Source: Comamonadaceae bacterium (GTDB lineage: Bacteria > Pseudomonadota > Gammaproteobacteria > Burkholderiales > Burkholderiaceae_C). Taken from it: DNA of 64,000 nucleotides. Location: assembly GCA_947373105.1 (NCBI GenBank), contig CANBWK010000003.1:1-64000 (forward strand). Reading direction: 5' to 3'. Numbering within the stretch: position 1 is the stretch's first letter; each line of letters opens with the position of its first letter. The notes under the pieces were generated by a model. The model saw only the letters and a program-made list of their open reading frames with translations. It was not told the DNA's origin and made no database searches. Shown piece by piece: positions 46,343 to 56,931 of this stretch. The position numbers and the translations under genes are program-made.

Positions 46343-47457
46343 CAATGTGCAGCCAAACTTGGCGCTCCAGCTTTGGCTCTTTCCATACATTCAAATTCAT
46401 GAACCTTTTCTGGTCGCAGTGTCCTATAGGGTGGCGCGACGCAACGGTCCTCGTCAACCAGTGTGATTCTGTCAATTTCCCTTAAATCATCTGGTGTAAA
46501 ACGAATGGACAATGCTTTGATGTTCTCCCTCAAATGCTCAGGTTTGTCCGCACCCGCAATGACCGTGAAGGTGGCGGGCCTGGACAGCAGCCAAGCCAAC
46601 GACATTTGCGCCAATGTCCATCCGCGATCTTGAGAAAATGCTTGCAACTTCTCTGCAACACTCCAATTTCGATCAGATTGCCATGCTTGGGTGTTTGGAT
46701 TTTTATCTTGGCGGGTACCCGCAAGGATGGCCCCTCGTTTATGAACACCCGAAAGTAGCCCTGATGCAAGTGGAAAATAATGGGTCATTCCGATGCCGTA
46801 TTTCACACAAAACGGCTCAAACCGCTTTTCAATGTCTCGGTACAACAAGTTGTAATGGTCTTGCGCAGAAATAAAATGAGAAAGGCTATTTTCCTTGGCG
46901 CAAAAGTAAGCTTCACAAAGCTCCCAAGCAAACATATTGGAAGCGCCTATGTACCGCACCTTTCCCGCTTTCACCAAATCGTCGAGTGCCCGAAGGGTTT
47001 CTTCTATCGGTGTTGAGTGATCTGGCCAGTGAAGCTGGTAAAGATCGATGTAATCAGTCTTCAATCGCTTGAGACTGGCTTCGCATGCATTGATGATGGC
47101 CATGCGAGAGGCACCCACATCGTTGGCACCATCTCCCATTCGATTACCGAACTTTGTCGCAATCAGCGCGCTGTCGCGTTTACTGCCCTTCAACGCGACG
47201 CCCAGAGCCTCCTCCGAGCGACCGATACCGTAACTGTTAGAGGTATCAAAGTAATTGATACCCAACGCCAAGGCCTGGTCCACCACTTGGTGAACCGCAT
47301 CTTGGTTCACAAAACCACCAAAGGCAAAGCAACCGACGCCCATGGCGGAGGCCTTCAAACCCGATCGACCTACATTGCGGTAAGACATACCATGACTTTG
47401 CTCCTTAGGCATCAATCCAATGGCGGTCACACGTTGACTCATGTCTTGAGAATTCAT
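46342..47457 (-). CDS. aldo/keto reductase
   Basis: MGVGCFAFGG, ALGINYFDTSNSYGIGRSEEALGVALKG, DYIDLYQLHWPDHSTPIEETLRALDDLVKAGKVRYIGASN. Confidence 0.93.
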   Translation of the reverse strand: MNSQDMSQRVTAIGLMPKEQSHGMSYRNVGRSGLKASAMGVGCFAFGGFVNQDAVHQVVDQALALGINYFDTSNSYGIGRSEEALGVALKGSKRDSALIATKFGNRMGDGANDVGASRMAIINACEASLKRLKTDYIDLYQLHWPDHSTPIEETLRALDDLVKAGKVRYIGASNMFAWELCEAYFCAKENSLSHFISAQDHYNLLYRDIEKRFEPFCVKYGIGMTHYFPLASGLLSGVHKRGAILAGTRQDKNPNTQAWQSDRNWSVAEKLQAFSQDRGWTLAQMSLAWLLSRPATFTVIAGADKPEHLRENIKALSIRFTPDDLREIDRITLVDEDRCVAPPYRTLRPEKVHEFECMERAKAGAPSLAAH

Positions 47458-47459
47458 TT

Positions 47460-48464
47460 TTATGCGTCCATTTTGATGCCAGCATCTTTGATCACAGGCG
47501 CCCAACGGGCGCGATCGGCCAACACCTTTTTATGAAATTCACCCGGGGTTCCACCCACAGGCACCAGGCCCATCTTGTGCAAAACCTCAACAACAGAAGC
47601 TGACGCAAGGGCCTCCGTCACGATAGCCGCATAATCGTTAGCAATGCTGGCAGGCGTTCCGGCTTTGGCATACAAACCAAAAGAGGTTACAGCCACGTAG
47701 CCGGGATAACCCAACTCCGTGAGTGTCGGTATTTCGGGGGCAAGAGGAGACCTTTTTTCACTGGCGTGGGCCAAAATTTTTAATTTGCCAGAGCGATGAC
47801 TTTCCAAATAATCCGGAAGAATAGATCCACTCGCCGGTATCTGATTGCCCAACAGATCTGCCAGCAAAGGAGAGCCTCCTCGATAAGGGACGGAGATCAA
47901 AGGCAGGTTTAATTGCTTACCAAGTTGATGAATGACCAGTGCCCCCATACTGACGGGACTCGGCACACCGATAGAGCCGCGCTTGGGATCTCTCCTCACA
48001 GAATCAAAATATTCAGATAAGTTGTTGACACCCGACAAAGGGTTGACGGTAAATGCCATCGGTGCCGAAGCACACTCCACAACGGGCGCCAATTCCTTCT
48101 CGTAGTCAAAAGTGGGTTTGGTTGCAAACAACGGCAATAGTGATACTGCCGAATTCGGTGCCATCATCAGGTATGAGCCATCGGGGTCAAAATTTCGCAG
48201 ATGCTGAATAGCGACAAGCCCGCCCGCACCGGATTTAGACTCCACGACAACCGTTCGCCCTAACTTGGCACGCATACGATCACCCAGAAGGCGCGCCAGC
48301 GTATCGGAGGACGTGCCAGGTGGTACGGTGAGAATAATTGTGAGGGGTTTGCTGCTTTGCCCCAGAACGATAGCAGGCGCCGCCAACGCAGTGGAAGCCA
48401 TCCCGACAGAAGCCATAAAACGTCGTTTACTTAGATCGAACATGCCGTATCTCCTGATCACCAT
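47460..48464 (-). CDS. Bug/TctC-family substrate-binding protein, Tat-like leader
   Basis: SKRRFMASVGMASTALAAPAIVLGQ; LTIILTVPPGTSSDTLARLLGDRMRAKLGRTVVVESKSGAGG. Confidence 0.9.
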   Translation of the reverse strand: MVIRRYGMFDLSKRRFMASVGMASTALAAPAIVLGQSSKPLTIILTVPPGTSSDTLARLLGDRMRAKLGRTVVVESKSGAGGLVAIQHLRNFDPDGSYLMMAPNSAVSLLPLFATKPTFDYEKELAPVVECASAPMAFTVNPLSGVNNLSEYFDSVRRDPKRGSIGVPSPVSMGALVIHQLGKQLNLPLISVPYRGGSPLLADLLGNQIPASGSILPDYLESHRSGKLKILAHASEKRSPLAPEIPTLTELGYPGYVAVTSFGLYAKAGTPASIANDYAAIVTEALASASVVEVLHKMGLVPVGGTPGEFHKKVLADRARWAPVIKDAGIKMDA

Positions 48465-48579
48465 GAAGCCGAATGGCTCTGTGGTTCTGGTTGAAATTAA
48501 AAAACGTTTTCACATTTACTGCAACTGAAAAGAAAAAGGCCACCGTTAAACTCGGGTTAACTGCTAAAGGACAATTGCA

Positions 48580-49476
48580 ATGAACCTTAGACAAATGGAA
48601 GTCTTCAGATCCGTCATGTTCTCCGGTGGGGTCAATAGCGCCGCCGAGTTACTGCATGTATCACCTCCGGCGATCAGTAAGGTACTTAGCCAAGCAGCAA
48701 AAACAAGTGGGCTTATTCTGTTTGAACGGGTCAAAGGGCGCTTGATTCCAACGCCAGAGGCTCATCAGCTTTATGAGGAAATCAATCGACTTTGGACAGG
48801 TGTAGAACGTGTTCGCGATTTGAACAACGAACTTGCAAGCGGTACCCATGCCACATTACGCCTCGTCTGCTCAGCAAGCCTAGCTCCCTACCTTGTTTCA
48901 CGAACTGTTGCGAAACTGTACGAAAAATTTCCCCGTTTGCAATGCCGCGTGCAAGTTGTGTCTCCCGACATGATTAACACTACTTTGCTGGATCGAACTA
49001 CCCACCTTGGCATCGCACTGGCGCCACACGAACACCCCAATTTAGCAACCATCAAAAGTTACCAATGTGGATTAGCCTGTGTGGTGCGTAGTGATCATAA
49101 GCTCGCCAGGAAAGCAATCATCAGCCCCAAGGATCTTATAGGTGAGCGGATTATCTATTCCCCTGAATCCACGCAATTTGGTCAGACGCTGCGGCGAGCC
49201 TTTGGCGAATTTGGATCCAAGATGCATAAAGATTTTGAATGCACAAGCTCAACAACCGCATGCTGGTTTGCGCAAGCAGGCGTGGGGGTTGCAGTCGTTG
49301 ACCAACTCGCCATTGCAGGAGGACTGTTAGCTGGACTGGAAGTGCGGCCCTTTAAGTCTTTGGAAAAGTTGCAAGTCCGGTTAATTCGAAACCAGTTCAG
49401 GCCCATGTCTGTCGTGGAGTCGGCTTTCGTCCATTATTTCGACATGATTTGGTCTGAAGCTTTGAATTTTGAATGA
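48580..49476 (+). CDS. LysR-family transcriptional regulator
   Basis: MNLRQMEVFRSVMFSGGVNSAAELLHVSPPAISKVLSQAAKTSGLILFERVKGRLIPT. Confidence 0.93.
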   Translation: MNLRQMEVFRSVMFSGGVNSAAELLHVSPPAISKVLSQAAKTSGLILFERVKGRLIPTPEAHQLYEEINRLWTGVERVRDLNNELASGTHATLRLVCSASLAPYLVSRTVAKLYEKFPRLQCRVQVVSPDMINTTLLDRTTHLGIALAPHEHPNLATIKSYQCGLACVVRSDHKLARKAIISPKDLIGERIIYSPESTQFGQTLRRAFGEFGSKMHKDFECTSSTTACWFAQAGVGVAVVDQLAIAGGLLAGLEVRPFKSLEKLQVRLIRNQFRPMSVVESAFVHYFDMIWSEALNFE

Positions 49477-49544
49477 TTTCAAAAACAGATAGCCGCAGAA
49501 AGATATATATTGACCCCCTGTCCATCCCATTGAAAGTTCTGACC

Positions 49545-50519
49545 ATGGCTATTTCTCGCCGGATTTTCATGACTGCAACAGCGACTTGCGTAGCCACACC
49601 GTCATGGAGTCAAAGTACGTCCAACTTTCCCAGCCGCCCTGTCAAGATTGTTCCTTTTGGAACTGCAGGTGGGCCAATTGATACCTTGGCACGCATCTAT
49701 GGTGATAAATTACAGCAGCGCTGGGGGCAGTCTTTGGTGATTGAGACCCGACCTGGCGCCAGCGGCATCATTGCCGCCGATTACGTGGCAAAGGCCCCTG
49801 CTGACGGCTACACGGTGATGATGACCATGCCCCTGACACACGTTAATCAAGCCATTTTGCAAGCCAAACTGCCTTACGATCCCGTTAAAAGCTTCACACC
49901 CCTAAGCATGCTCGCCGTTGGTGGTCCCATGTTGGTGGCGCGAGCCAATGCGCCTTACAACAATCTCAAAGAGTTTGTGGAGTTTGCCAAGAAAAAAGGC
50001 AGCCTCACCTATGGCACTTGGGGCAATGGATCGTCAGCACATTTATTCGGTGAACTTTTAGCCCAACAAACTGGGACCAAAATGATCCACGCCGCCTACA
50101 AAGCAGAAGCCGCAGCGCACAGCGACTTGTTTGGAGATTTGCTTGATTTTGCGTGGTCCAACCCTTCTACGGCCCGCGTCCAAGTGCAAGGCGGGAAAAT
50201 GAAGGTTCTAGCTGTCGCAGGAACACGCAGAGTTTCAACGATGCCCAATGTCCCGACATTTGCAGAGCAAGGCTTCAAAGGCTTTGATGTGGACAGCTGG
50301 ATTGGCATGTACGCGCCTGCTAATTTGCCCCCTGAATTGCAAAACACTTGGGTCACCGCCTTGCGCGAAATCACGGCCATGCCTGACATTCAAGCGCGCT
50401 TGGTAAGTTATGGCTTTGAGCCTTTAGGCAACACACCTGCCCAGTTCATGGAGGTATTCAAAGCCGACTTCCCACGGGTTTCCGAATTGATCAAAGCCGC
50501 CGGTGTGACCGCGCCTTAA
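49545..50519 (+). CDS. Bug/TctC-family substrate-binding protein, Tat-like leader
   Basis: AISRRIFMTATATCVATPSWSQ; FPSRPVKIVPFGTAGGPIDTLARIYGDKLQQRWGQSLVIETRPGASG. Confidence 0.92.
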   Translation: MAISRRIFMTATATCVATPSWSQSTSNFPSRPVKIVPFGTAGGPIDTLARIYGDKLQQRWGQSLVIETRPGASGIIAADYVAKAPADGYTVMMTMPLTHVNQAILQAKLPYDPVKSFTPLSMLAVGGPMLVARANAPYNNLKEFVEFAKKKGSLTYGTWGNGSSAHLFGELLAQQTGTKMIHAAYKAEAAAHSDLFGDLLDFAWSNPSTARVQVQGGKMKVLAVAGTRRVSTMPNVPTFAEQGFKGFDVDSWIGMYAPANLPPELQNTWVTALREITAMPDIQARLVSYGFEPLGNTPAQFMEVFKADFPRVSELIKAAGVTAP

Positions 50520-50529
50520 GACACTCATT

Positions 50530-51750
50530 ATGAAAACATCTGCATTTCGCATGGACCCGACTCACATGGACACAGGCACAGCCTACGGACGCGCAGAACC
50601 CACATCCAAACTGGAGTTGGCTCAAGTCGGAAAAGGCACTCCAATGGGAGAGTTGATGCGTCGCTACTGGCATCCAATTGGTATGTGCAGTGATGCCAAC
50701 AGCACGCCCCGCAAAGTGCGTGTTCTGGGTGAAGACCTGATTTTATTCCGCGACACTTCGGGTCGGCCCGGCTTGGTCTACCCGCATTGCGCCCACCGCG
50801 GTGCTTCATTGTTCTATGGCAAAGTAGAAGCGGAAGGCATTCGTTGCTGTTACCACGGATGGTTATTTGATGTCCAAGGCCACTGCAAAAATCAACCCTG
50901 CGAACCCGAGGGCGGCAAGGATCGCCACAATGTACGCCAACCTTGGTACCCCCTACAGGAACTTTACGGGCTGATCTGGGTCTACATGGGGCCCCCTGAA
51001 AAAAAACCAGTCTTGCCACGTTACGAATGCCTTGAAACCCTCGAGGAAGGTGAGTTTCTTGAAGCCAATGACCACAGCATCGGCGGGGGTGGCCCCCAAA
51101 TCATTCCCTGCAATTGGCTGCAACATTACGAAAACTTGGTCGACCCTTTCCATGTGGTGATCTTGCATTCGTCTTTCAGTGGAACGCAATTTGTAGAGCA
51201 AATGGCCGTGATGCCCCAAGTGACATGGGACACTCAAGAATACAGTGTGCGGACCCTGTCATTGCGTCAACTTCCTGATGGAAAAACCCTGCGCAGAATC
51301 AGCGAAGCGGGACTGCCCACTTTGCGCGTCATTCCAAGTCCCCGCATTGGTCGGTATGGCATGGTCGAATCTCTTGGATGGGTGCTGCCCATAGACGACC
51401 ATTCATTTCGGATTTACGTGGTCGGTCGTGTCAAGGAGGCAGGAGAATTGGTCAAAATGCGATCCCGATTGAATGGCAAACTATGGGAAGAACTGAGCGA
51501 ACAAGAGCATCAACAGTTTCCAGGAGACTATGAAGCCATGGTCAGTCAGGGGCCTATCGCCAAACACTCTGAAGAGTACTTGGGAACCACTGACGAAGGC
51601 ATTGCACAGCTCAGACGTTTGCTAAAAAAGCAATTGCAACGCATAGCAGACGGACTGGATCCAGCGGGCGTCAGTTTCGATTCAGACGCCAAGCCGGTGA
51701 AGTTTTCAGCGGGTAACTTTTTAGAGACAAATTCAAAAAATAGCGCCTGA
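50530..51750 (+). CDS. Rieske non-haem iron aromatic oxygenase, alpha subunit
   Basis: Rieske CAHRGASLFYGKVEAEGIRCCYHGWLFD; mononuclear Fe site NWLQHYENLVDPFHVVILH. Confidence 0.92.
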   Translation: MKTSAFRMDPTHMDTGTAYGRAEPTSKLELAQVGKGTPMGELMRRYWHPIGMCSDANSTPRKVRVLGEDLILFRDTSGRPGLVYPHCAHRGASLFYGKVEAEGIRCCYHGWLFDVQGHCKNQPCEPEGGKDRHNVRQPWYPLQELYGLIWVYMGPPEKKPVLPRYECLETLEEGEFLEANDHSIGGGGPQIIPCNWLQHYENLVDPFHVVILHSSFSGTQFVEQMAVMPQVTWDTQEYSVRTLSLRQLPDGKTLRRISEAGLPTLRVIPSPRIGRYGMVESLGWVLPIDDHSFRIYVVGRVKEAGELVKMRSRLNGKLWEELSEQEHQQFPGDYEAMVSQGPIAKHSEEYLGTTDEGIAQLRRLLKKQLQRIADGLDPAGVSFDSDAKPVKFSAGNFLETNSKNSA

Positions 51751-51757
51751 TCGAAGG

Positions 51758-52651
51758 TCAAGGCGATGGCATCACTTCCTGCAACAGCCAATTTTCAAAT
51801 TCAATGATCTTTTGCGATTTTTCTTTTGTATCTGAAAAAGAAATGTAGTAACCGCCCTTTGTCGCCACGCTGAAATCAAATGGGGCGGCCAACAATCCAC
51901 TGGCCAAGTCCTCTTGCACAAAAGCCATCAAACCCATCATCACGCCCAGTCCGTTGGCTGCTGCTTGGTAAGCTAAGGCCGCATTTTCAAACTTAAGCCC
52001 TTCGCGCCCATCGATAAAGTCAACCTTCGCTTCACGCAACCAGGTTGACCAATCATGGGGGCGATTCATTGAGCACAATCGATCATGAAACCGCAGATCA
52101 TCGGGTTTGTTCAATGGTTTTTTGCCTTTCAAAAGTCCCGGAGAACACACAGGAATTAAGGTTTCCTCAAACAACAATTTAAATCCTGACTGCTCGGGGG
52201 GAACGGGTTCAGAGTGGATGCTGATGTCAATATCTTCAGTACGGTAATTCACACGCTGATGGGATGTCGTTATTTGGACTTCTGTATCAGGATAGCGGGC
52301 ATGAAATCTTGCCAATCGCGGCATCAACCATCGAATGGCGAATGTAGGGGGCAACTTAATACGAAGAAGTCGATCTTCTTGCCTGGGCATCAACTGCCTT
52401 GTGCTGCGATCAATGCCATCAAAGATGTCACGCATGGCGACGAAATAAGTTTGTCCCTGAGCAGTCAATTCAATGCTATGCCGACCTCTGGCAAACAACT
52501 TCAAACCCAGCCAAGCTTCTAAATTTGCGATTTGACGACTGACGGCCCCTTGTGTCACAAACAGCTCCTCCGCCGCTTTGGTAAAGCTCAAAGAGCGAGA
52601 CACGGCTTCGAAAGCACGCAGGGCGTTCAAGGGGGGAATTTTACGGGTCAC
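51758..52651 (-). CDS. LysR-family regulator (GcvA-like)
   Basis: IPPLNALRAFEAVSRSLSFTKAAEELFVTQGAVSRQIANLEAWLGLKLFARG. Confidence 0.94.
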   Translation of the reverse strand: MTRKIPPLNALRAFEAVSRSLSFTKAAEELFVTQGAVSRQIANLEAWLGLKLFARGRHSIELTAQGQTYFVAMRDIFDGIDRSTRQLMPRQEDRLLRIKLPPTFAIRWLMPRLARFHARYPDTEVQITTSHQRVNYRTEDIDISIHSEPVPPEQSGFKLLFEETLIPVCSPGLLKGKKPLNKPDDLRFHDRLCSMNRPHDWSTWLREAKVDFIDGREGLKFENAALAYQAAANGLGVMMGLMAFVQEDLASGLLAAPFDFSVATKGGYYISFSDTKEKSQKIIEFENWLLQEVMPSP

Positions 52652-52756
52652 AGCATTAAGGAATGATTTTTTCTCATTTCATTATGCGTTAATTTTGATT
52701 GCAACTTTATGCATTCTTGCAATAATGCATGAGACAAATACCACTGGAGACGAGAG

Positions 52757-53728
52757 ATGAATAAACGGCATATCTTTGCAATCTTGGCCTTGCTCTGCAT
52801 GTCAGCTGGCACTTCGGCGCAAACCAGCAGTAACTACCCGAATCAACCTATTCGGCTGATGGTACCGTGGCCCGCAGGCGGCGGCGTTGACACCACTGCC
52901 CGCATGATTGCTGAGCCATTGGGCAAACGCTTGGGTCAATCCATCGTCATTGAGAACAAGGGCGGCGCAGGCGGGAACATCGGGACCGAAATCGCAGCAC
53001 GCGCAAAACCAGATGGCTACAACTTACTGATGGGCTCCATCACACCCAATGCGATCAATGTGCACCTTTACCCCAAGTTGCCCTTCGATTTGATCAAGGA
53101 CTTCACGCCCATCACTTTCATTTCATCTTTGCCCATATTTTTGGTTGTTCCCGCCAATTCACCGATCAAATCGGTGGCAGATTTACTGACATTCGCTAAG
53201 GCCAACCCTGGCAAGGTGACTTACGGCTCAGCAGGCGTCGGATCCTCTCAACATTTGGCGGCGGTGCAATTTATGGGCGCCACAAAAATAGACATGTTGC
53301 ACGTGCCCTATAAAGGCACCGCACCAGCAGAGGCCGACTTGATGGCCGGTCACATTTCAGTGATGTTCGACACCGCCACAGCCATCCCCTTCATCAACGG
53401 GGGCAAACTCAAGGCCTTGGGCGTGATGTCCAAAAAACGCAACCCTGCACTGCCCAATGTACCGACGTTGGATGAAGCTGGCTTAAACGATCTGTATGCG
53501 TCATCCTGGTACGGACTCATGGGGCCAGCAGGAATGCCTGCAGGCATTGTGAACAAACTCAATGCGGAATTGAATGATGCGCTGCATTCCCCTGAAGTAC
53601 AAAAACGCATGTACGACTTGGGTGCAGAAATCGGCGGCGGAACACCCGCAGAATTTGCCAACTTCATTCAATCTGAAATTGCTCGTTATGCCGACATCGT
53701 CAAACGGTCTGGCGCTAAATTCGAGTAA
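52757..53728 (+). CDS. Bug/TctC-family substrate-binding protein
   Basis: YPNQPIRLMVPWPAGGGVDTTARMIAEPLGKRLGQSIVIENKGGAGG. Confidence 0.94.
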   Translation: MNKRHIFAILALLCMSAGTSAQTSSNYPNQPIRLMVPWPAGGGVDTTARMIAEPLGKRLGQSIVIENKGGAGGNIGTEIAARAKPDGYNLLMGSITPNAINVHLYPKLPFDLIKDFTPITFISSLPIFLVVPANSPIKSVADLLTFAKANPGKVTYGSAGVGSSQHLAAVQFMGATKIDMLHVPYKGTAPAEADLMAGHISVMFDTATAIPFINGGKLKALGVMSKKRNPALPNVPTLDEAGLNDLYASSWYGLMGPAGMPAGIVNKLNAELNDALHSPEVQKRMYDLGAEIGGGTPAEFANFIQSEIARYADIVKRSGAKFE

Positions 53729-53733
53729 AAGCC

Positions 53734-55158
53734 ATGCAGCAAACCCAATCCAAGGCACAAGTCCAGACCTTGTTTGAAAAAATATGGCAGACCCATGTGG
53801 TGATGCAGCGCGACGACGGGGCCTGCCTGATGTATGTCGATCGACATTTGATACAGGATGGATCAGCCCCAGCATTTGAAATGCTCCACCAACGTCAGCT
53901 CAAGACACGCGTACCTTCCAAGGCATTTGGAACCCCAGACCATTACATCCCGACGCTCGGAAGGGACCTAACGACGATCCAAGACCCTGAAAAAAGAGCC
54001 ATGGCGCAGGCCTTGGAAGACGATTGCGAAAGCCACGATATTCCTTTTTTTGGACTTCAGGATGCCAGGCAAGGCATCATTCACGTGATCGCACCCGAGC
54101 AGGGTCTTAGCCAGCCGGGTCAGCTGCTGGTTTGCGGCGACAGTCATACCGCCACACATGGCGCATTTGGCGCCCTCGCCTTCGGCATTGGCGCCTCTGA
54201 AGTTGCACATGTTCTTGCGACACAAACGGTCTGGCAAAGAAAACCTTTAACGCTGCGCATCAACATCGAAGGCAAATTAGGGAAAGGCGTCACAGCCAAA
54301 GACATCATCCTCGCCATCATCGGCAAGATCGGTGCAGCGGGAGCCGTGGGGCATGTCATCGAATACACAGGTGAGACCATTCGCCATCTGTCAATGCAGG
54401 AACGCATGACCGTGTGCAATATGTCCATAGAAGCGGGTGGGCGTGCGGGCATGATCGCCCCCGATTCAAAAACGATTGAATGGCTTAAGGACAAGCCCTA
54501 TGCGCCAGCAGGCCCCGACTGGGATTTGGCATTGAAAAAATGGCGCGGTCTTTTCAGTGATCCTGACGCTGTTTTCGACAAAGTGGTTGAAATGCGGGCA
54601 GAGGAAATTTCTCCCATGGTGACATGGGGTAATAGTCCAGAAGATGTATTGCCGATCACTGGCGCTGTCCCGTTTCCGGCTGATGCCTCAAGCGCTCTCA
54701 AACGCCAAGCCATAGAAAATACGCAGTTGTATATGAACCTGACTCCAGGTCAAAAACTAACTGAGATCGCAATTGACCACGTGTTCATTGGCTCTTGCAC
54801 CAATGGCCGGATAGAAGATCTTCGGTCAGCCGCCGCCGTAGCAAAAAACCGCCATGTGGCCAAGGGCGTGCAAGCATGGGTGGTACCCGGCTCAGGGTTG
54901 GTTAAAAGGCAAGCCGAACAAGAGGGGTTGCATCAGGTGTTTATAAACGCAGGATTTCAATGGCGAGAACCTGGTTGCTCAATGTGCCTTGGCACCAATG
55001 GCGACCAAGTGCTGGCCGGACAGCGATGTGCGTCGACATCCAATCGTAACTTTGTGGGACGCCAAGGACCTGGCTCAAGAACGCACCTGATGAGCCCCGC
55101 GATGGCCGCTGCAGCCGCAGTGACCGGTCGATTAACCGATGTGCGCGATCTGATTTGA
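53734..55158 (+). CDS. leuC: 3-isopropylmalate dehydratase large subunit-like (aconitase superfamily)
   Basis: VCGDSHTATHGAFGALAFGIGASEVAHVLATQT; FIGSCTNGRIEDLRSAA; EPGCSMCLGTNGD. Confidence 0.92.
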   Translation: MQQTQSKAQVQTLFEKIWQTHVVMQRDDGACLMYVDRHLIQDGSAPAFEMLHQRQLKTRVPSKAFGTPDHYIPTLGRDLTTIQDPEKRAMAQALEDDCESHDIPFFGLQDARQGIIHVIAPEQGLSQPGQLLVCGDSHTATHGAFGALAFGIGASEVAHVLATQTVWQRKPLTLRINIEGKLGKGVTAKDIILAIIGKIGAAGAVGHVIEYTGETIRHLSMQERMTVCNMSIEAGGRAGMIAPDSKTIEWLKDKPYAPAGPDWDLALKKWRGLFSDPDAVFDKVVEMRAEEISPMVTWGNSPEDVLPITGAVPFPADASSALKRQAIENTQLYMNLTPGQKLTEIAIDHVFIGSCTNGRIEDLRSAAAVAKNRHVAKGVQAWVVPGSGLVKRQAEQEGLHQVFINAGFQWREPGCSMCLGTNGDQVLAGQRCASTSNRNFVGRQGPGSRTHLMSPAMAAAAAVTGRLTDVRDLI

Positions 55159-55159
55159 G

Positions 55160-55759
55160 ATGTACATTATGGAAAAATTCAAAACGCTTCAAAGTGTGAT
55201 GATGCCCTTGGACAAGGTCAACATTGACACCGATCAAATTTTGCCTGCCAGGTATCTCCAAAAACCCCGAGCCAACAACTTTGGGGAGTATTTGTTCAAA
55301 GATGTTCGTCACGACAGCAATGGGGCACTCAAACCGGAATTTGTGCTCAATCAAGCCCAATACGTCAATGCCAAAATCATGCTTGCCAAGGATAATTTTG
55401 GATGTGGCTCATCACGCGAGCATGCGGTATGGGCTATTTATGACGCAGGCTTTAGAGCCGTGATTGCACCTAGTTTTGGGGATATTTTTTTCAACAATGC
55501 CCTCAAAAATGGACTGCTTCCGATCCGACTTAGCACATCCAATGTTGTCACACTGTTCAACTTAACCCAACAAAATTCTGCATCTCGGGTTGTCATAGAT
55601 CTGGCTGCGCAAACTGTGTTGGCCAGCCCTGATTTCAGCGCTTCCTTTGAGATCGATTCATTCTCCAAGCAATGCTTTCTGGAGGGACTTGATGAATTGG
55701 GCTACACACTGAGTCTGCTTCCCCAAATTGAAGCTTTTGAAAAAACGCTGATTTCCTAA
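55160..55759 (+). CDS. leuD: 3-isopropylmalate dehydratase small subunit-like
   Basis: PLDKVNIDTDQILPARYLQ; NFGCGSSREHAVWAIYDAGFRAVIAPSFGDIFFNNALKNGLLPI. Confidence 0.92.
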   Translation: MYIMEKFKTLQSVMMPLDKVNIDTDQILPARYLQKPRANNFGEYLFKDVRHDSNGALKPEFVLNQAQYVNAKIMLAKDNFGCGSSREHAVWAIYDAGFRAVIAPSFGDIFFNNALKNGLLPIRLSTSNVVTLFNLTQQNSASRVVIDLAAQTVLASPDFSASFEIDSFSKQCFLEGLDELGYTLSLLPQIEAFEKTLIS

Positions 55760-55786
55760 TTTGTTAACTTATCAAAAATCAACACC

Positions 55787-56863
55787 ATGAAAATTGCAGT
55801 CATGCCCGGCGACGGAATCGGACAAGAAGTCACAGACCAAGCCGTCAAGGTCCTCAAGGCGGTGGTCGGAAACCATCCGATGGAGTTGGTCTACGCCCCT
55901 GTGGGTCAAGCAGGTGTCGATGCAGCAGGTGATCCATTGCCTCTGCAAACCCGTGAAATTGCCGACAAAGCTGAAGCCATTTTGTTTGGCTCTGCTGGGG
56001 TGCCCGGAGATGAAGCCATTGAGTACAACATGCGACCTGGGGCCAGTTTATTGAGGCTGAGAAAGCAGCTCAATCTCTTTGCTAATTTTCGTCCTGCGTT
56101 CTTATTTCCAGAACTGATTGGGGCGTCCACCCTTAAACCAGAAGTGGTAGAGGGTTTGGACATCATGATCTTGAGAGAACTCACAGGCGATATCTATTTT
56201 GGCGAGCCAAGAGGCGTTCATACCTTACCCAACGGCGAAAGAGAGGCTTTCAACACCATGCGGTACAGCGAATCAGAAATTCGCAGGATAGGCCATGTGG
56301 CATTTCAAACGGCCCGCTTGCGTCACCACAAGGTGTGCTCCGTGGACAAGGCCAATGTATTGGAAACCATGCAATTGTGGCGCGAAGTCATGACCGAGGT
56401 GGGTCGCGAATACCCGGACGTGGAACTCAGCCACCTTTTTGTAGATGCGGCCGCCATGCAACTGATGCGCGCACCCAAGCAATTTGATGTGATGGTCACA
56501 GGTAATATTTTTGGCGACATTCTCTCGGATGCAGCGGCCATGCTGACCGGCTCGATTGGCATGTTGCCTTCGGCATCTCTATCAACAGGGAACAAAGGGC
56601 TTTACGAACCGGTCCATGGCACAGCCCCTGATATTGCAGGTCAGAATTTGGCCAATCCACTGGCTTCCATTCTGTCCATGGCCATGATGCTGCGCCTGAG
56701 CTTTCACCAGCCTGAATTGGCCCTCAAAGTCGAACGCGCAGTTCAACATGTTCTGGCTGATGGCCTGAGAACAGGGGATATTTACCAGCCTGGATGCGAA
56801 CAAGTCGGCACCCGGGAAATGGGAAATGCTGTTGTGAAGGCGCTCGCGCGATTGCCTAGATAA
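55787..56863 (+). CDS. leuB: 3-isopropylmalate dehydrogenase-like
   Basis: [101 protein letters not shown]. Confidence 0.92.
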   Translation: MKIAVMPGDGIGQEVTDQAVKVLKAVVGNHPMELVYAPVGQAGVDAAGDPLPLQTREIADKAEAILFGSAGVPGDEAIEYNMRPGASLLRLRKQLNLFANFRPAFLFPELIGASTLKPEVVEGLDIMILRELTGDIYFGEPRGVHTLPNGEREAFNTMRYSESEIRRIGHVAFQTARLRHHKVCSVDKANVLETMQLWREVMTEVGREYPDVELSHLFVDAAAMQLMRAPKQFDVMVTGNIFGDILSDAAAMLTGSIGMLPSASLSTGNKGLYEPVHGTAPDIAGQNLANPLASILSMAMMLRLSFHQPELALKVERAVQHVLADGLRTGDIYQPGCEQVGTREMGNAVVKALARLPR

Positions 56864-56931
56864 AGCCCAGACGAAGACATTAGGGATTACCTTATATAGA
56901 GATGTCAATAAATGAATCATCATGATAAAAC

